From the NCBI GenBank assembly GCA_031398975.1, contig JANNOI010000043.1:62001-126000 (forward strand): a DNA stretch of 64,000 nucleotides, written 5' to 3'. Shown one piece after another: positions 8,253 through 16,528 of the stretch. Each line of letters begins with the position of its first letter. The first letter of the stretch is position 1. Both the position numbers and the translations under genes were made by a program. The notes below the pieces were generated by a model that worked only from the letters and a program-made list of their open reading frames with translations, was not told the DNA's origin and did not search any database. This DNA comes from JAKFWI01 sp031398975. GTDB taxonomy: Bacteria; Pseudomonadota; Alphaproteobacteria; Caulobacterales; Aquidulcibacteraceae.

Positions 8253-8824
8253 GGTGGATCGTTGTTCTTGCCGCCGCGCTGGCGCTTGCGGGGTGCGCCG
8301 CCGCGCCGCCCGCCGCGCCGCCCGCTACAGGCCAGAGCGTGCCCATCGATCTCCGCCGCACCACGCTGATCGTGCGCGACATCGACGCCTCGCTCGCCTT
8401 CTACCGCGACGCGCTGGGCATGGTTGTGACCTACGACCAGACGCTCACCTCCCCGGGCCTCACCCAGCGCGCGGGGGCGGACGGGGTGAACCGCTCCCGG
8501 CTGGTGCTGCTGAAGGCCAATGACGGCTTCATCGGCATGCTGGGCCTTTGGCAATTCCTAGACGCCCCGCCGCCGTCCGCGCCCCCCAATCCAGCGTTTC
8601 GGCCCGGGGAGATCGTCTTGCTGTTCAATGCCGCCGACTTGGAGGCGCGCTTTCCCAAGGCCGCCGCCACGCCCGGCGTGCAGGTGCTGGGACCCCCGCG
8701 CCCGCGAACCTATCCAGGCTATGGCGGGCAGGGGGAGATCCAGGTGGTGGTGTCGATGCTCGCCGATCCCGACGGGCACGTGGTGGAGCTGAACCGGCTG
8801 GTGTCGGGCGGGCCGCGGCGGTGA
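8249..8824 (+). CDS. VOC-domain lipoprotein
   Basis: The start is the ATG at 8249 (191 residues), which overlaps the previous stop as ATGA. The N-terminus MRWIVVLAAALALAGC is a lipoprotein signal with lipobox LAGC and Cys16 as the lipidation site. An Ala/Pro-rich linker follows. One VOC domain covers about residues 35-185, from LRRTTLIVRDIDASLAFYRDALGM to LADPDGHVVELNRL; the DPDGHVVE Glu is the expected metal ligand. An envelope-anchored VOC protein is uncommon, as most are cytoplasmic. It may handle a periplasmic substrate or bind a small hydrophobic molecule. Confidence 0.82.
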   Translation: MRWIVVLAAALALAGCAAAPPAAPPATGQSVPIDLRRTTLIVRDIDASLAFYRDALGMVVTYDQTLTSPGLTQRAGADGVNRSRLVLLKANDGFIGMLGLWQFLDAPPPSAPPNPAFRPGEIVLLFNAADLEARFPKAAATPGVQVLGPPRPRTYPGYGGQGEIQVVVSMLADPDGHVVELNRLVSGGPRR

Positions 8825-8848
8825 ACGCGGCCCCAACGCGGTCCTGAT

Positions 8849-8888
8849 TTGACAAAGCGCCTCGCCCCGCGCTCATTTGTCCGGACAA
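8849..8888 (+). promoter_or_regulatory. Promoter with TTGTCCGGACAA operator
   Basis: A consensus -35 TTGACA lies at 8849-8854. An 18-bp spacer leads to TCATTT at 8873-8878, a weak -10. The perfect 12-bp palindrome TTGTCCGGACAA at 8877-8888 overlaps the end of this -10 and the expected transcription start. Its GT-C-CG-G-AC core has the same layout as the GT-N-TA-N-AC operators of HutC/UTRA GntR regulators. Such a regulator is encoded at 12962-13726 in the same island. Autoregulation is unlikely from this site, but repression of the MaoC-ACAD-CaiB operon is a good hypothesis. Confidence 0.55.
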
Positions 8889-8919
8889 CTTGACGGTCGC
8901 GGGGCGGGAGCGAGGCGCG

Positions 8920-9441
8920 ATGGCGCAGAATTGGAAGCAGGTCGGCCCCCAGCGGTACCGCGAGACGTTCGGGCGCTATTACGAGGATTTCGTGGTGGGC
9001 GACGTTTACGAGCACCGCCCCGGCAAGACCGTGACTGAGTACGACAACCACCTGTTCACGTTGATGACGATGAACACCCATCCGATGCATTTCGACGCCG
9101 AGTTCGCCAAGGCCTCCGAATTCAAGCGCAACATCGTGGTGAGCCCCTACACGCTGGCGCTGCTGATCGGGATGAGCGTCACCGATTGCAGCCAGAAGGC
9201 GATCGCCAATCTGGGGATGGACGAGGTGCGCTTCAGCGCGCCGGTGTTTGCAGGCGATACGATCTATGGGGAAAGCGAGGTGCTGGCCAAGCGCGAAAGC
9301 GCCTCGCGCCCGGGACAGGGGATCGTCACGATCCGCACCATCGGCAAGAACCAGGCGGGCGTGGAGGTCTGCACGTTCAAACGCGCCATGCTCATTCCCG
9401 CCCGCGGCCAGGCCGTCGAAGACCGCATCGATTTTTACTGA
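8920..9441 (+). CDS. MaoC-family enoyl-CoA hydratase-like protein
   Basis: The start is the ATG at 8920 (173 residues), preceded by GGGAG. An upstream TTG in frame would overlap the putative operator. The hot-dog fold MaoC pattern is visible: YYEDFVVGDVYEHRPGKTVTE, then MNTHPMHFDAEFA in place of the usual SGDxNPIH hydratase motif, then a final strand set with RFSAPVFAGDTIY. It resembles the MaoC subgroup tied to mesaconyl-, itaconyl- or citramalyl-type CoA esters more than fatty-acid (R)-hydratases. The Asp of the standard catalytic dyad is Asn here, which occurs in that subgroup. It probably adds water to a branched or dicarboxylic enoyl-CoA. It is first gene of the operon with the acyl-CoA dehydrogenase. 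Confidence 0.82.
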   Translation: MAQNWKQVGPQRYRETFGRYYEDFVVGDVYEHRPGKTVTEYDNHLFTLMTMNTHPMHFDAEFAKASEFKRNIVVSPYTLALLIGMSVTDCSQKAIANLGMDEVRFSAPVFAGDTIYGESEVLAKRESASRPGQGIVTIRTIGKNQAGVEVCTFKRAMLIPARGQAVEDRIDFY

Positions 9442-9455
9442 AAGGCAAAGCGCCC

Positions 9456-10661
9456 GTGGCCTATTCCGCAACCCTTCCCCGCTCCCAGGCCGATCCCGGC
9501 GAAGAGGAGGCGATCCTCGACGCGATCGACAAATGGGTGACGCGCAAGGTCGCTCCGGTGGCGGCGCAATTGGAGCAGGATGACGCCTATCCCCACGCGC
9601 TGGTGGAGGACATGAAGGGCCTCGGGCTGTTCGGCGCTCTGATCCATCCAGACTTTGGCGGGCTTGGCCTTTCGGCCTCGACCTACGCCAAAATCGTCAC
9701 CCGCATCGCGCAGGAATGGATGTCGCTCACCGGCATCTTCAATTCCCACCTCATGATGGCGCTGATCGTGCAGCGCTTCGGCACCCAGCGGCAGAAGGAA
9801 TATTGGCTGCCCCGCTTCGCCACCGGCGAGATTCGCGGCGGCATCGGTTTGACGGAGCCGGACGCGGGCACCGATCTGCAGGCCATTCGCACCCGCGCGG
9901 TGCGCGTCGGCGACGCCTATCACGTCACCGGCGCCAAGACGTGGATCACCAACTCGATCGAAGGCGATTGTCTGGCGCTGCTGGTGAAGACCGATCCGGA
10001 CGCCGAGCCGCGCCACAAGGGCCTGTCCATGCTGATCGCGCCCAAGATCGACCCCGACACGCGCGCGCCTTTGCCGGGCGTGACCACCGGGCGCAAACTG
10101 CCGAAACTCGGCTATAAGGGCATAGACACCGGCGAGATCGCTTACGCCGATTATGTGTGCGACGCCGAGCTCTGTTTGGTGGGCGGGGAAGAGGGCAAGG
10201 GGTTCCTCATGGCCACGGGCGGGCTCGAGATCGGGCGCATCAACGTGGCGGCGCGCGCCGTAGGCCTCGCCCGCCGCGCGCTGCAGGAAAGCGTGAGCTA
10301 TGCCCAGGCCCGCTCCACCATGGGCAAGCCGATCGCCCAGCACCAAGCGATACAGCTCAAACTCGGCGCGATGGCCACCAAACTGCGCGCCGCCGAATTG
10401 CTGGTGGAGGATGCGGCGGCGGCCTATGACAAGGGCGGTCGGGTGGACATGGAGGCGGGCATGGCCAAATATTTCGCCACCGAAACCGCCACGGAGCTGG
10501 CGCTCGAGGCCATGCGCATCCATGGCGGCAACGGCTATTCCAAGGAATACCCGATCGAGCGGCTCTACCGGGACGCGCCGCTCTTGTGCATCGGCGAGGG
10601 CGCCAACGAGATGCAATTGATCATCATCGCCAAGCAGATCGTAGCGCGGAACCGGATCTGA
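9456..10661 (+). CDS. Acyl-CoA dehydrogenase
   Basis: The start is the GTG at 9456 (401 residues), 14 bp after the MaoC stop with AAAGG upstream. The FAD-dependent ACAD fold is clear. The helical N-domain carries GLFGALIHPDFGGLG. The middle domain has GGIGLTEPDAGTD and VTGAKTWITNS, both classic FAD/substrate motifs. The C-domain ends in MRIHGGNGYSKEYPIERLYRDA and IGEGANEMQLI; that Glu matches the catalytic base position of the medium/short-chain group. It oxidises an acyl-CoA to the trans-2-enoyl-CoA, presumably feeding the MaoC hydratase. It is coupled to the next gene by a 1-bp TGATG overlap. Confidence 0.92.
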   Translation: MAYSATLPRSQADPGEEEAILDAIDKWVTRKVAPVAAQLEQDDAYPHALVEDMKGLGLFGALIHPDFGGLGLSASTYAKIVTRIAQEWMSLTGIFNSHLMMALIVQRFGTQRQKEYWLPRFATGEIRGGIGLTEPDAGTDLQAIRTRAVRVGDAYHVTGAKTWITNSIEGDCLALLVKTDPDAEPRHKGLSMLIAPKIDPDTRAPLPGVTTGRKLPKLGYKGIDTGEIAYADYVCDAELCLVGGEEGKGFLMATGGLEIGRINVAARAVGLARRALQESVSYAQARSTMGKPIAQHQAIQLKLGAMATKLRAAELLVEDAAAAYDKGGRVDMEAGMAKYFATETATELALEAMRIHGGNGYSKEYPIERLYRDAPLLCIGEGANEMQLIIIAKQIVARNRI

Positions 10662-11818
10662 TGCGCCCCCTCGAAGGCCTGCGTATTCTCACGCTCGAGC
10701 AATACGGCGCCGCCCCCTACGGCACCCAGGTGCTCTGCGAACTCGGCGCGGAGGTGGTGAAGATCGAAAATCCCGCCACCGGCGGGGACGCCTCCCGCGC
10801 TACCGGACCCTTCTTCCTGGGCGAGAAGGACAGCCAATATTTCCAGGCCTTCGCGCGCGGCAAGAAGTCCGTCGCGCTCGATATGAAGAGCGCGGAAGGC
10901 CGTGCGGATTTCGAGCGTCTGGCCGCGCAGTCCGACGCCGTCGTCAACAATCTGCGCGGAGACCAGCCCGAGAAGCTGAAGCTGACATATGCGCATCTGA
11001 AAGCCGCCAATCCGAAAATCGTCTGCGCGCATCTGTCCGCGTACGGACGGGATAACGAGCGCGCCGGATGGCCGGGCTTCGATTATCTGATGCAGGCCGA
11101 GGCGGGCTTTCTGTGGCTGACCGGAGAACCCGACGCGCCGCCGACGCGGTTCGGGCTCTCGGTGGTGGATTTCATGACGGGATCGCTGATGGCGGTGGGC
11201 CTGTTGGCGGCGGTGCTGCGGGCCCGCGCAAGCGGGCAGGGCTGCGACGTGGACGTCGCACTGTTTGACACCGCGCTGCACCAATTGAGCTATCCCGGCG
11301 TCTGGTACCTGAACGAGGGCGTCAAGACACAGCGCCTGCCCGGCGGCGCCCATCCCGCGAGCGCGCCCTCCCAGGTGTTTCGCACCAAGGATGGCTGGAT
11401 GATGCTCATGTGTCAGACCCAGAAATTCTGGGAGGCGTTCTGCCATCGCGCCGGCCGGCCCGACCTGATCGACGATCCCCGCTTTCCCACGCCGGAGGCC
11501 CGCCGCGCGCGCCTGGCGGAGACCGTGGAGGCGGTGGAGGCGGTGCTGCAGGAGGCCACGACCGCGGCCTGGGTGGAGCGGCTGGCGGGCGTCACCCCGT
11601 GCGGGCCGGTCTATGACCTTGGAGAGGCGCTGTCGGGCCCGTTTCCGAAGTCTATCGGCATGATCGATGTGGTGGCCCACCCCGATCGACCCGAGGGTCT
11701 TGCGATGTTGGCCTGTCCGATCAAGATCGACGGCGCGCGCATGCCCGGCGCCCGCGGCCCGAAACTGGGCGAGCACACCGAACTTTACCTGAAGGACCGG
11801 GGCGGAGAAAACCCATGA
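10661..11818 (+). CDS. CaiB/BaiF family CoA-transferase (first copy)
   Basis: The start is the ATG at 10661 (385 residues), sharing one base with the ACAD stop. This class III CoA-transferase opens with MRPLEGLRILTLEQYGAAPYGTQVLCELGAEVVKIE, the standard N-terminus. SVALDMKSAEGRADFERL and the loop with DVALFDTALHQL hold the Asp expected to form the acyl anhydride. These enzymes move CoA between carboxylates by an interlocked-dimer ping-pong mechanism. With the second copy directly downstream (ATGA overlap), the two could form a heterodimer or act on sequential acids. The likely job is activating the acid substrate for the dehydrogenase. Confidence 0.9.
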   Translation: MRPLEGLRILTLEQYGAAPYGTQVLCELGAEVVKIENPATGGDASRATGPFFLGEKDSQYFQAFARGKKSVALDMKSAEGRADFERLAAQSDAVVNNLRGDQPEKLKLTYAHLKAANPKIVCAHLSAYGRDNERAGWPGFDYLMQAEAGFLWLTGEPDAPPTRFGLSVVDFMTGSLMAVGLLAAVLRARASGQGCDVDVALFDTALHQLSYPGVWYLNEGVKTQRLPGGAHPASAPSQVFRTKDGWMMLMCQTQKFWEAFCHRAGRPDLIDDPRFPTPEARRARLAETVEAVEAVLQEATTAAWVERLAGVTPCGPVYDLGEALSGPFPKSIGMIDVVAHPDRPEGLAMLACPIKIDGARMPGARGPKLGEHTELYLKDRGGENP

Positions 11819-12984
11819 AGCTCGAAGGCCTGAGGGTGCTCGATCTCTCGGCCTTCCTGCCGGGCCCGCACCTGACGATGATGATGGCCGATCATGGCGC
11901 GGACGTGATCATGATCGAGGCGCCCAATGGCGTGGGCGAGCCCACGCGCGCGATCGGCGAAAAGACCGTGGACGGAATATCGGTCTGGTTCCGCAATATC
12001 GCCCGCGGCAAACGCAGCCTCAAGTTAAACCTGAAGGACGAAGACGCCCGCGCCCTGTTCCTGACTCTGGCCGATCGCGCCGACGTGGTCGTGGAGGCGT
12101 ACCGGCCCGGCGTGGCGGAGCGGCTGGGGGTGGGGCACGCGGCGCTGCGCGCGCGCAATCCGGGCCTCGTCTATTGCTCGATCTCCGCCTTCGGGCAGGA
12201 GGGGCCGCTGGCGCGCAAGCCTGCGCACGCTCTCGCGGTGGAGGCGCTCGCCGGCGTGCTCGACCTCAATCGCGGCCTGGAGGACGACAAGCCCACCAAT
12301 CCCTGCATGCCCGCCGCGGACATCACCGCCTCGCTGCTCGCCCTGTCCGCCATCCTGATGGCGCTCTACCGGCGCGAAAAGACCGGCCGCGGCGATTATA
12401 TCGACATGGCGATGTATGACGCGCTGCTCGCTTGGACCGCAAACGTCGCCGGGCCCGTGTTCGCCCATGGCGCGGCCCCGGTCGCCAAGCACATGCGTTC
12501 TTTCGGGGGCGCGGCGATGAACCGCGTCTATGAGGCAAGCGACGGGCGCTTCCTCGTGCTGGGCGGGGCGGAATTGCATTTCGCGCGCACATTGCTGGAG
12601 GCGCTGGGGCGCCCCGATCTTGTCCCTTACGCCGCCCAAGCCCCCGGCCCGGCCCAGGATCCGCTGAAGCGGGAACTCGAGGCTATCTTCCGTACACGGA
12701 GTCTGGCGGAATGGGAGGCTTTCCTCGGCCCCCTCGATCTGGGCTGGGCGCCGGTGCGGGGGCTGAACGAGGCGTTGCTGGAGCCCTATGCGCAGGAGCG
12801 CGGGATCGTGCAGGCGGACGGGGAGGGCGCACGCCATCTCGGCCCCCCGATCCGCTTTGCGGAGGAGCCAGCCTCCCCGCGCTGGGCCGTGCCCGCCTAC
12901 GGCGCCCACGCCCGCGAGATCGCCGCCGAGGCGGGGCTCGACGCCGCCGCCGCCGAAGCCCTCATCGCCCGCGGCGTGCTTTAG
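11815..12984 (+). CDS. CaiB/BaiF family CoA-transferase (second copy)
   Basis: The 389-residue paralogue of the preceding gene begins MKLEGLRVLDLSAFLPGPHLTMMMADHGADVIMIE. RGKRSLKLNLKDEDARALF and YIDMAMYDALLAW carry the conserved family positions, including the presumed catalytic Asp. LVYCSISAFGQEGPLARKPAHAL is the conserved glycine/phenylalanine loop. The two copies are clearly diverged from each other, so this is not a recent duplication. The final 23 bp overlap the 3' end of the convergent GntR regulator gene. Two tandem class III transferases next to an ACAD suggest an anaerobic-style or dicarboxylate CoA pathway. Confidence 0.9.
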   Translation: MKLEGLRVLDLSAFLPGPHLTMMMADHGADVIMIEAPNGVGEPTRAIGEKTVDGISVWFRNIARGKRSLKLNLKDEDARALFLTLADRADVVVEAYRPGVAERLGVGHAALRARNPGLVYCSISAFGQEGPLARKPAHALAVEALAGVLDLNRGLEDDKPTNPCMPAADITASLLALSAILMALYRREKTGRGDYIDMAMYDALLAWTANVAGPVFAHGAAPVAKHMRSFGGAAMNRVYEASDGRFLVLGGAELHFARTLLEALGRPDLVPYAAQAPGPAQDPLKRELEAIFRTRSLAEWEAFLGPLDLGWAPVRGLNEALLEPYAQERGIVQADGEGARHLGPPIRFAEEPASPRWAVPAYGAHAREIAAEAGLDAAAAEALIARGVL

Positions 12985-13726
12985 GCATGCGGCGCTCCAA
13001 ACGCATGTCATAGACGAAGCGGTCCCCCGGATGCAGACTGAGGCTCCCCTGGAACATCTGGCCCGCGCGGTCGAAATAGCGGCGCGTGGTCTGCAGGGCC
13101 GGACAGCCGGGATCGGCGTTGAGGCGCGCCGCAACCTCCGGGCCCAGCAGGACGGCCGCGATCGTCTGGTCCACGCGGCTGGTCTGGGTTCCGTGGCGTT
13201 CCGCGATCAGCTGGTTCAGCAGGCCGGGCCAGGCCTCGATCTCGGCCCGGGCGGGGCACAGATCGGCGCGGACGAACACGGTCGTCCAGGCCACCGGGCG
13301 CGCGGGCGCCCCGCGCATACCCTCGATACGGATCCAGTCCTGCCCGGGCGCAAGGTCGAGCGCTGCGCCCTCGGATGCGGGCGCGGGCGCCATGGCGGCG
13401 ATCTCGAGGCGGGCTTCGCGGGCGTATTGCAGCAATTCGTCCATGCCCCGCAGCATCTGCACGAAGGGCGGCAAGGGCGCCGGCGCCGCCACGATCGTGC
13501 CCGCGCCGCGGCGCCGCTCGATCAGCCCCTCCTCGTGCAGCAGGCGCAGCGCCTCGCGCGCGGTGTGGCGGGAAACCCCGTGGGCGGCGCACAGCGCAAG
13601 CTCGGTCGGCAGGGCCTGCCCGGGGCTCGGGTCCCCGCGCGCGATCGCTTCGCGCAGATGCGCGGCCAGCGCCAGGTAGAGCGGTCCGGGCGCGAGGTCC
13701 GTCGATCGAGGGCGCGTGGTGGGCAC
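12962..13726 (-). CDS. GntR family transcriptional regulator with UTRA effector domain
   Basis: The 254-residue protein starts at a GTG. The N-terminal winged helix covers ~residues 15-80: PLYLALAAHLREAIARGDPSPGQALPTE, then VSRHTAREALRLLHEEGLI and RRRGAGTIVA, the GntR signature. The C-terminal ~160 residues have UTRA-type features, with LAPGQDWIRIEGMR near the start and PALQTTRRYFDRAGQMFQGSLSLHPGDRF at the end. HutC-subfamily regulators usually repress nearby catabolic genes and release DNA on binding a pathway metabolite. It is divergent from the PrpD gene with only 22 bp between the starts. The palindrome at 8877-8888 is a candidate operator. Confidence 0.9.
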   Translation of the reverse strand: MPTTRPRSTDLAPGPLYLALAAHLREAIARGDPSPGQALPTELALCAAHGVSRHTAREALRLLHEEGLIERRRGAGTIVAAPAPLPPFVQMLRGMDELLQYAREARLEIAAMAPAPASEGAALDLAPGQDWIRIEGMRGAPARPVAWTTVFVRADLCPARAEIEAWPGLLNQLIAERHGTQTSRVDQTIAAVLLGPEVAARLNADPGCPALQTTRRYFDRAGQMFQGSLSLHPGDRFVYDMRLERRMPKARRGR

Positions 13727-13748
13727 CAGCGCACGCTAGGCGATAATC

Positions 13749-15131
13749 ATGGCCGGCTCTAGCGCCATGCGCGCAACCGCCTCGGAACGCCTAGCCGCCC
13801 ACGCGCTCGCCGCGCGCGCAGAAGCGATGCCCCCCGCCGCGCGCGCCGCGGTGGCCGCCTTTACGCTGGATACGGTGGGCGTCGGCCTGGGCGGCGCGGG
13901 CTCGCGCTATGGCGCCGCCGTGCTCGGCGCGGCCGCCGGCTGGGGCCAGGGGCGGGAGGCGGGCGCTTGGGGGTCTTCGGTGCGCCTGCCGGTCGCGCAT
14001 GCGGCGTTCGTGAACGCCTTCCAGGTGCACTGCCAGGAATATGATTGCGTGCTGGAGGCCGCGGTGCTGCACCCGTTCACGGTGGTGGCGCCCGTGCTGC
14101 TGGCGGAAGCCGAGGCGCGCGGCATGAGCGGGCGCGATTATGTGGCCGCCTGTGCGGCGGGGGTGGACGTGGCCGGGGGCCTCGGGATCGCCGCGCGCAC
14201 CCCGATCCGCTTTTTCCGTCCCGCGACCTGCGGCCTCTTCGGCGCGACCGCCGCGCTCAGCCGCGCGCGCGGCTTGAGCCTCGATCAGTCCGTCCATGCG
14301 CTGGGCTATGCGCTCGCCTTCGCCAGCGGCACGATGCAGGCCCATGTGGAAGGTACGCCCGCGCTCGCCGTGCAAACCGCCAACGCCGCGCGCGCGGCGT
14401 TCCACGCCGTCGATCTGGCCGAGGCGGGCCTGCCCGGCCCTCGGGGCGCGATCGACGGGCCGTTCGGGTACCTTTCGCTGTTCGAGCAGGAAAGCGCGCT
14501 CGCGCCGGTGCTCGAAGCGCTGGGGGCGGTCTGGCGGGTCGAGGCGGTGAGCTGGAAGCCCTACCCCACCGGGCGCGCCGCCCATGGCGGGGTGGCGATG
14601 ATGCTGGCGCTGCGAGCGGAAGGGCTGGAGGGGGCGGAGGTGGAGCGGATCGTGTTCCACGTCCCCCCGCTGATCGCCCACCTCGTCGGGCGCCCGATCG
14701 CTGCGCCGTTGGAGGTCAATTATGCGCGCCTGTGCCTCGCTTATGCAGCGGCGGCGGCGCTGCTTCGAGGCGGGCTTGGCCTTGGGGATTTCACGCCCGA
14801 GGCGCTGTCCGATCCCGAAACCCATGCGCTTGCCCAGCGCGTCACGATCCGCGTCGCGCCGAACCCGGACCCCGCCGCCTTCACCCCGCAAAGCGTGGAG
14901 GTGCTCCTGAAGGACGGCGCGACGCGCCATGCCGCGATCGAGGCCCTGCCGGGCTCGCCCGCCAAACCGCTTTCGAGGGCGGCCCAGATCGAGAAATTCC
15001 GCGCCTGCGTCGCCTTCGGGCTGGGCCGGCCGGACCCTGACCGCGAGGATGCGCTGATCGCCGCGATCGACGATCTGGAGCGCCTGGAGGACGTCGGCCA
15101 GATCGCGCGGCTCGCCGGGGCGGGGGCGTGA
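13749..15131 (+). CDS. MmgE/PrpD family protein
   Basis: The 460-residue protein has the two-domain MmgE/PrpD architecture. The helical domain begins ERLAAHALAARAEAMPPAARAAVAAFTLDTVGVGLGG and contains HCQEYDCVLEAAVLHPFTVVAP. The later lid domain covers about residues 270-400. Characterised members include 2-methylcitrate dehydratase, cis-aconitate decarboxylase and iminodisuccinate epimerase. Sequence alone does not tell which applies. It opens a three-gene coupled run with the CoA ligase and amidase. No clear ribosome site precedes the ATG at 13749, and the Met at 13767 is an alternative. A di- or tricarboxylate-like substrate would fit the CoA-transferase context. Confidence 0.88.
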   Translation: MAGSSAMRATASERLAAHALAARAEAMPPAARAAVAAFTLDTVGVGLGGAGSRYGAAVLGAAAGWGQGREAGAWGSSVRLPVAHAAFVNAFQVHCQEYDCVLEAAVLHPFTVVAPVLLAEAEARGMSGRDYVAACAAGVDVAGGLGIAARTPIRFFRPATCGLFGATAALSRARGLSLDQSVHALGYALAFASGTMQAHVEGTPALAVQTANAARAAFHAVDLAEAGLPGPRGAIDGPFGYLSLFEQESALAPVLEALGAVWRVEAVSWKPYPTGRAAHGGVAMMLALRAEGLEGAEVERIVFHVPPLIAHLVGRPIAAPLEVNYARLCLAYAAAAALLRGGLGLGDFTPEALSDPETHALAQRVTIRVAPNPDPAAFTPQSVEVLLKDGATRHAAIEALPGSPAKPLSRAAQIEKFRACVAFGLGRPDPDREDALIAAIDDLERLEDVGQIARLAGAGA

Positions 15132-16528
15132 TGGAGGAGGGCCCCACCTATTTCGATGTCGCAAACCCCGCAGCGCTCGCCCGCGAGCATCCGATCGGGG
15201 CGGGCTTCCTCGCTTATGCGCGTGAGATCAGCCGGGATGAGCGCCACGCCCGGCGCGAGGCGCTGTTCCAGCGTGTCATGGCGCGCGCAGGCGCGATGGC
15301 CTTCTACCGCCGCTTGTGGGCCGCAAAGGGCATCGAGCCGGGGGACATAAAGAGTCTGGCCGATCTGCCCGCCCTGCCGACCTTCGATAAATCCGACATC
15401 GTAGCGTCGATCTCCCGTGCGCCCCCGCTGGGCGATTTCGCCGGCCTCGACGCCTACCCCCCCGGCCTTGCCCCGCCCATGATCCTGCACACCACCAGCG
15501 GCACCACGGGCCGGCCCCAGCCCCTTGTGTTCGGGCCGAAATCGCGCGAGGTGCAAAGCCTGTTGCTGGGCCGCCTCTACCGCTTCCAGGGTCTGCGCGA
15601 GGGCGACGTCGCCCATTCCGTGTACGGACATGGGATGATCAATGGCGGCCATTATATCCGCGAAGCGGTGACGCACTGGACGCGCGCATTGTTCCTCTCC
15701 GCCGGCACCGGGGTGGAGACGCGGTCGGCCCAGCAGGTGCACCTGATGCGGGATTTTTCGGCCAATGTGCTTTTGGGCTTTTCCGATTATCTGAAGCGGC
15801 TGGCCGCCGTGGCGGGCGAGCAGGGGCTGCGCATCGGCGAAGATATCCGTATCCGGATGATCTCGGGCCAGTTCGGGCGCGAGGACAAGGCCGCCGTCTC
15901 CGCGCTGTGGGGCGGGGCCGCCTGCTATGATTGGTACGGCGTAGGAGATACCGGCGTGATCGCGGGCGAAGGGCCCGACCAGGACGGGCTTTACGTGTTC
16001 GAAGACGCCCATGTCGTGGAGGTCTGCGATATCGACACCGGCGCGCCCGTGGTCGAGGGAAAGGACGGGGACCTAGTCGTAACCTGTCTGTACAAGGACG
16101 ATATCTACCCGATCCTGCGCTTCAACACCCACGACGTCACGCGCATTAGCCCCGGCGCGTCGCGCCTCGGGCTCGATCTGCAGCGGATCGAGGGGTTTCT
16201 GGGGCGGTCGGACAATATGGTGAAGCTGCGCGGCATCAACGTGTTTCCCCAGGCCATCGGGCCCATCCTGTCGGAGCATCCGGCCTTTGCGGGCGAGTAT
16301 GTGTGCCGGGTGCGCCGCGACGGAGCGGGCAGGGATGAATTGGTCGTGGTGGCGGAGATGCGCCACGCGAGCCCGGAGCTCGAAGAGCCGCTGCGCGCGC
16401 TGCTGCGCCAGCGCTTGGGGGTGGAGGTGCTGCTCGCCTTCGTCGCGCCCGGAGCCACCGCGCCCGACACCCAGATCGAGACGCGCCAGAAGCCGATCCG
16501 CCTGATCGACGAGCGCGCGCGGCCGTGA
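15131..16528 (+). CDS. PaaK-like AMP-forming CoA ligase
   Basis: The 465-residue protein follows the PrpD stop with a 1-bp TGATG overlap; a GTG three bases earlier is possible. The AMP-binding P-loop reads TTSGTTGRPQPLVF near residue 120. DWYGVGDTGVIAGEG is the YGxxE-like adenylate motif in PaaK style. HDVTRI is close to the conserved TRD/E element. The hinge region is GRSDNMVKLRGINVFP, typical of phenylacetate-CoA ligases. It probably activates an aromatic or related carboxylic acid to its CoA ester with ATP. It is coupled to the amidase by GTGA. The amidase could release the acid that this enzyme activates. Confidence 0.87.
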   Translation: MEEGPTYFDVANPAALAREHPIGAGFLAYAREISRDERHARREALFQRVMARAGAMAFYRRLWAAKGIEPGDIKSLADLPALPTFDKSDIVASISRAPPLGDFAGLDAYPPGLAPPMILHTTSGTTGRPQPLVFGPKSREVQSLLLGRLYRFQGLREGDVAHSVYGHGMINGGHYIREAVTHWTRALFLSAGTGVETRSAQQVHLMRDFSANVLLGFSDYLKRLAAVAGEQGLRIGEDIRIRMISGQFGREDKAAVSALWGGAACYDWYGVGDTGVIAGEGPDQDGLYVFEDAHVVEVCDIDTGAPVVEGKDGDLVVTCLYKDDIYPILRFNTHDVTRISPGASRLGLDLQRIEGFLGRSDNMVKLRGINVFPQAIGPILSEHPAFAGEYVCRVRRDGAGRDELVVVAEMRHASPELEEPLRALLRQRLGVEVLLAFVAPGATAPDTQIETRQKPIRLIDERARP

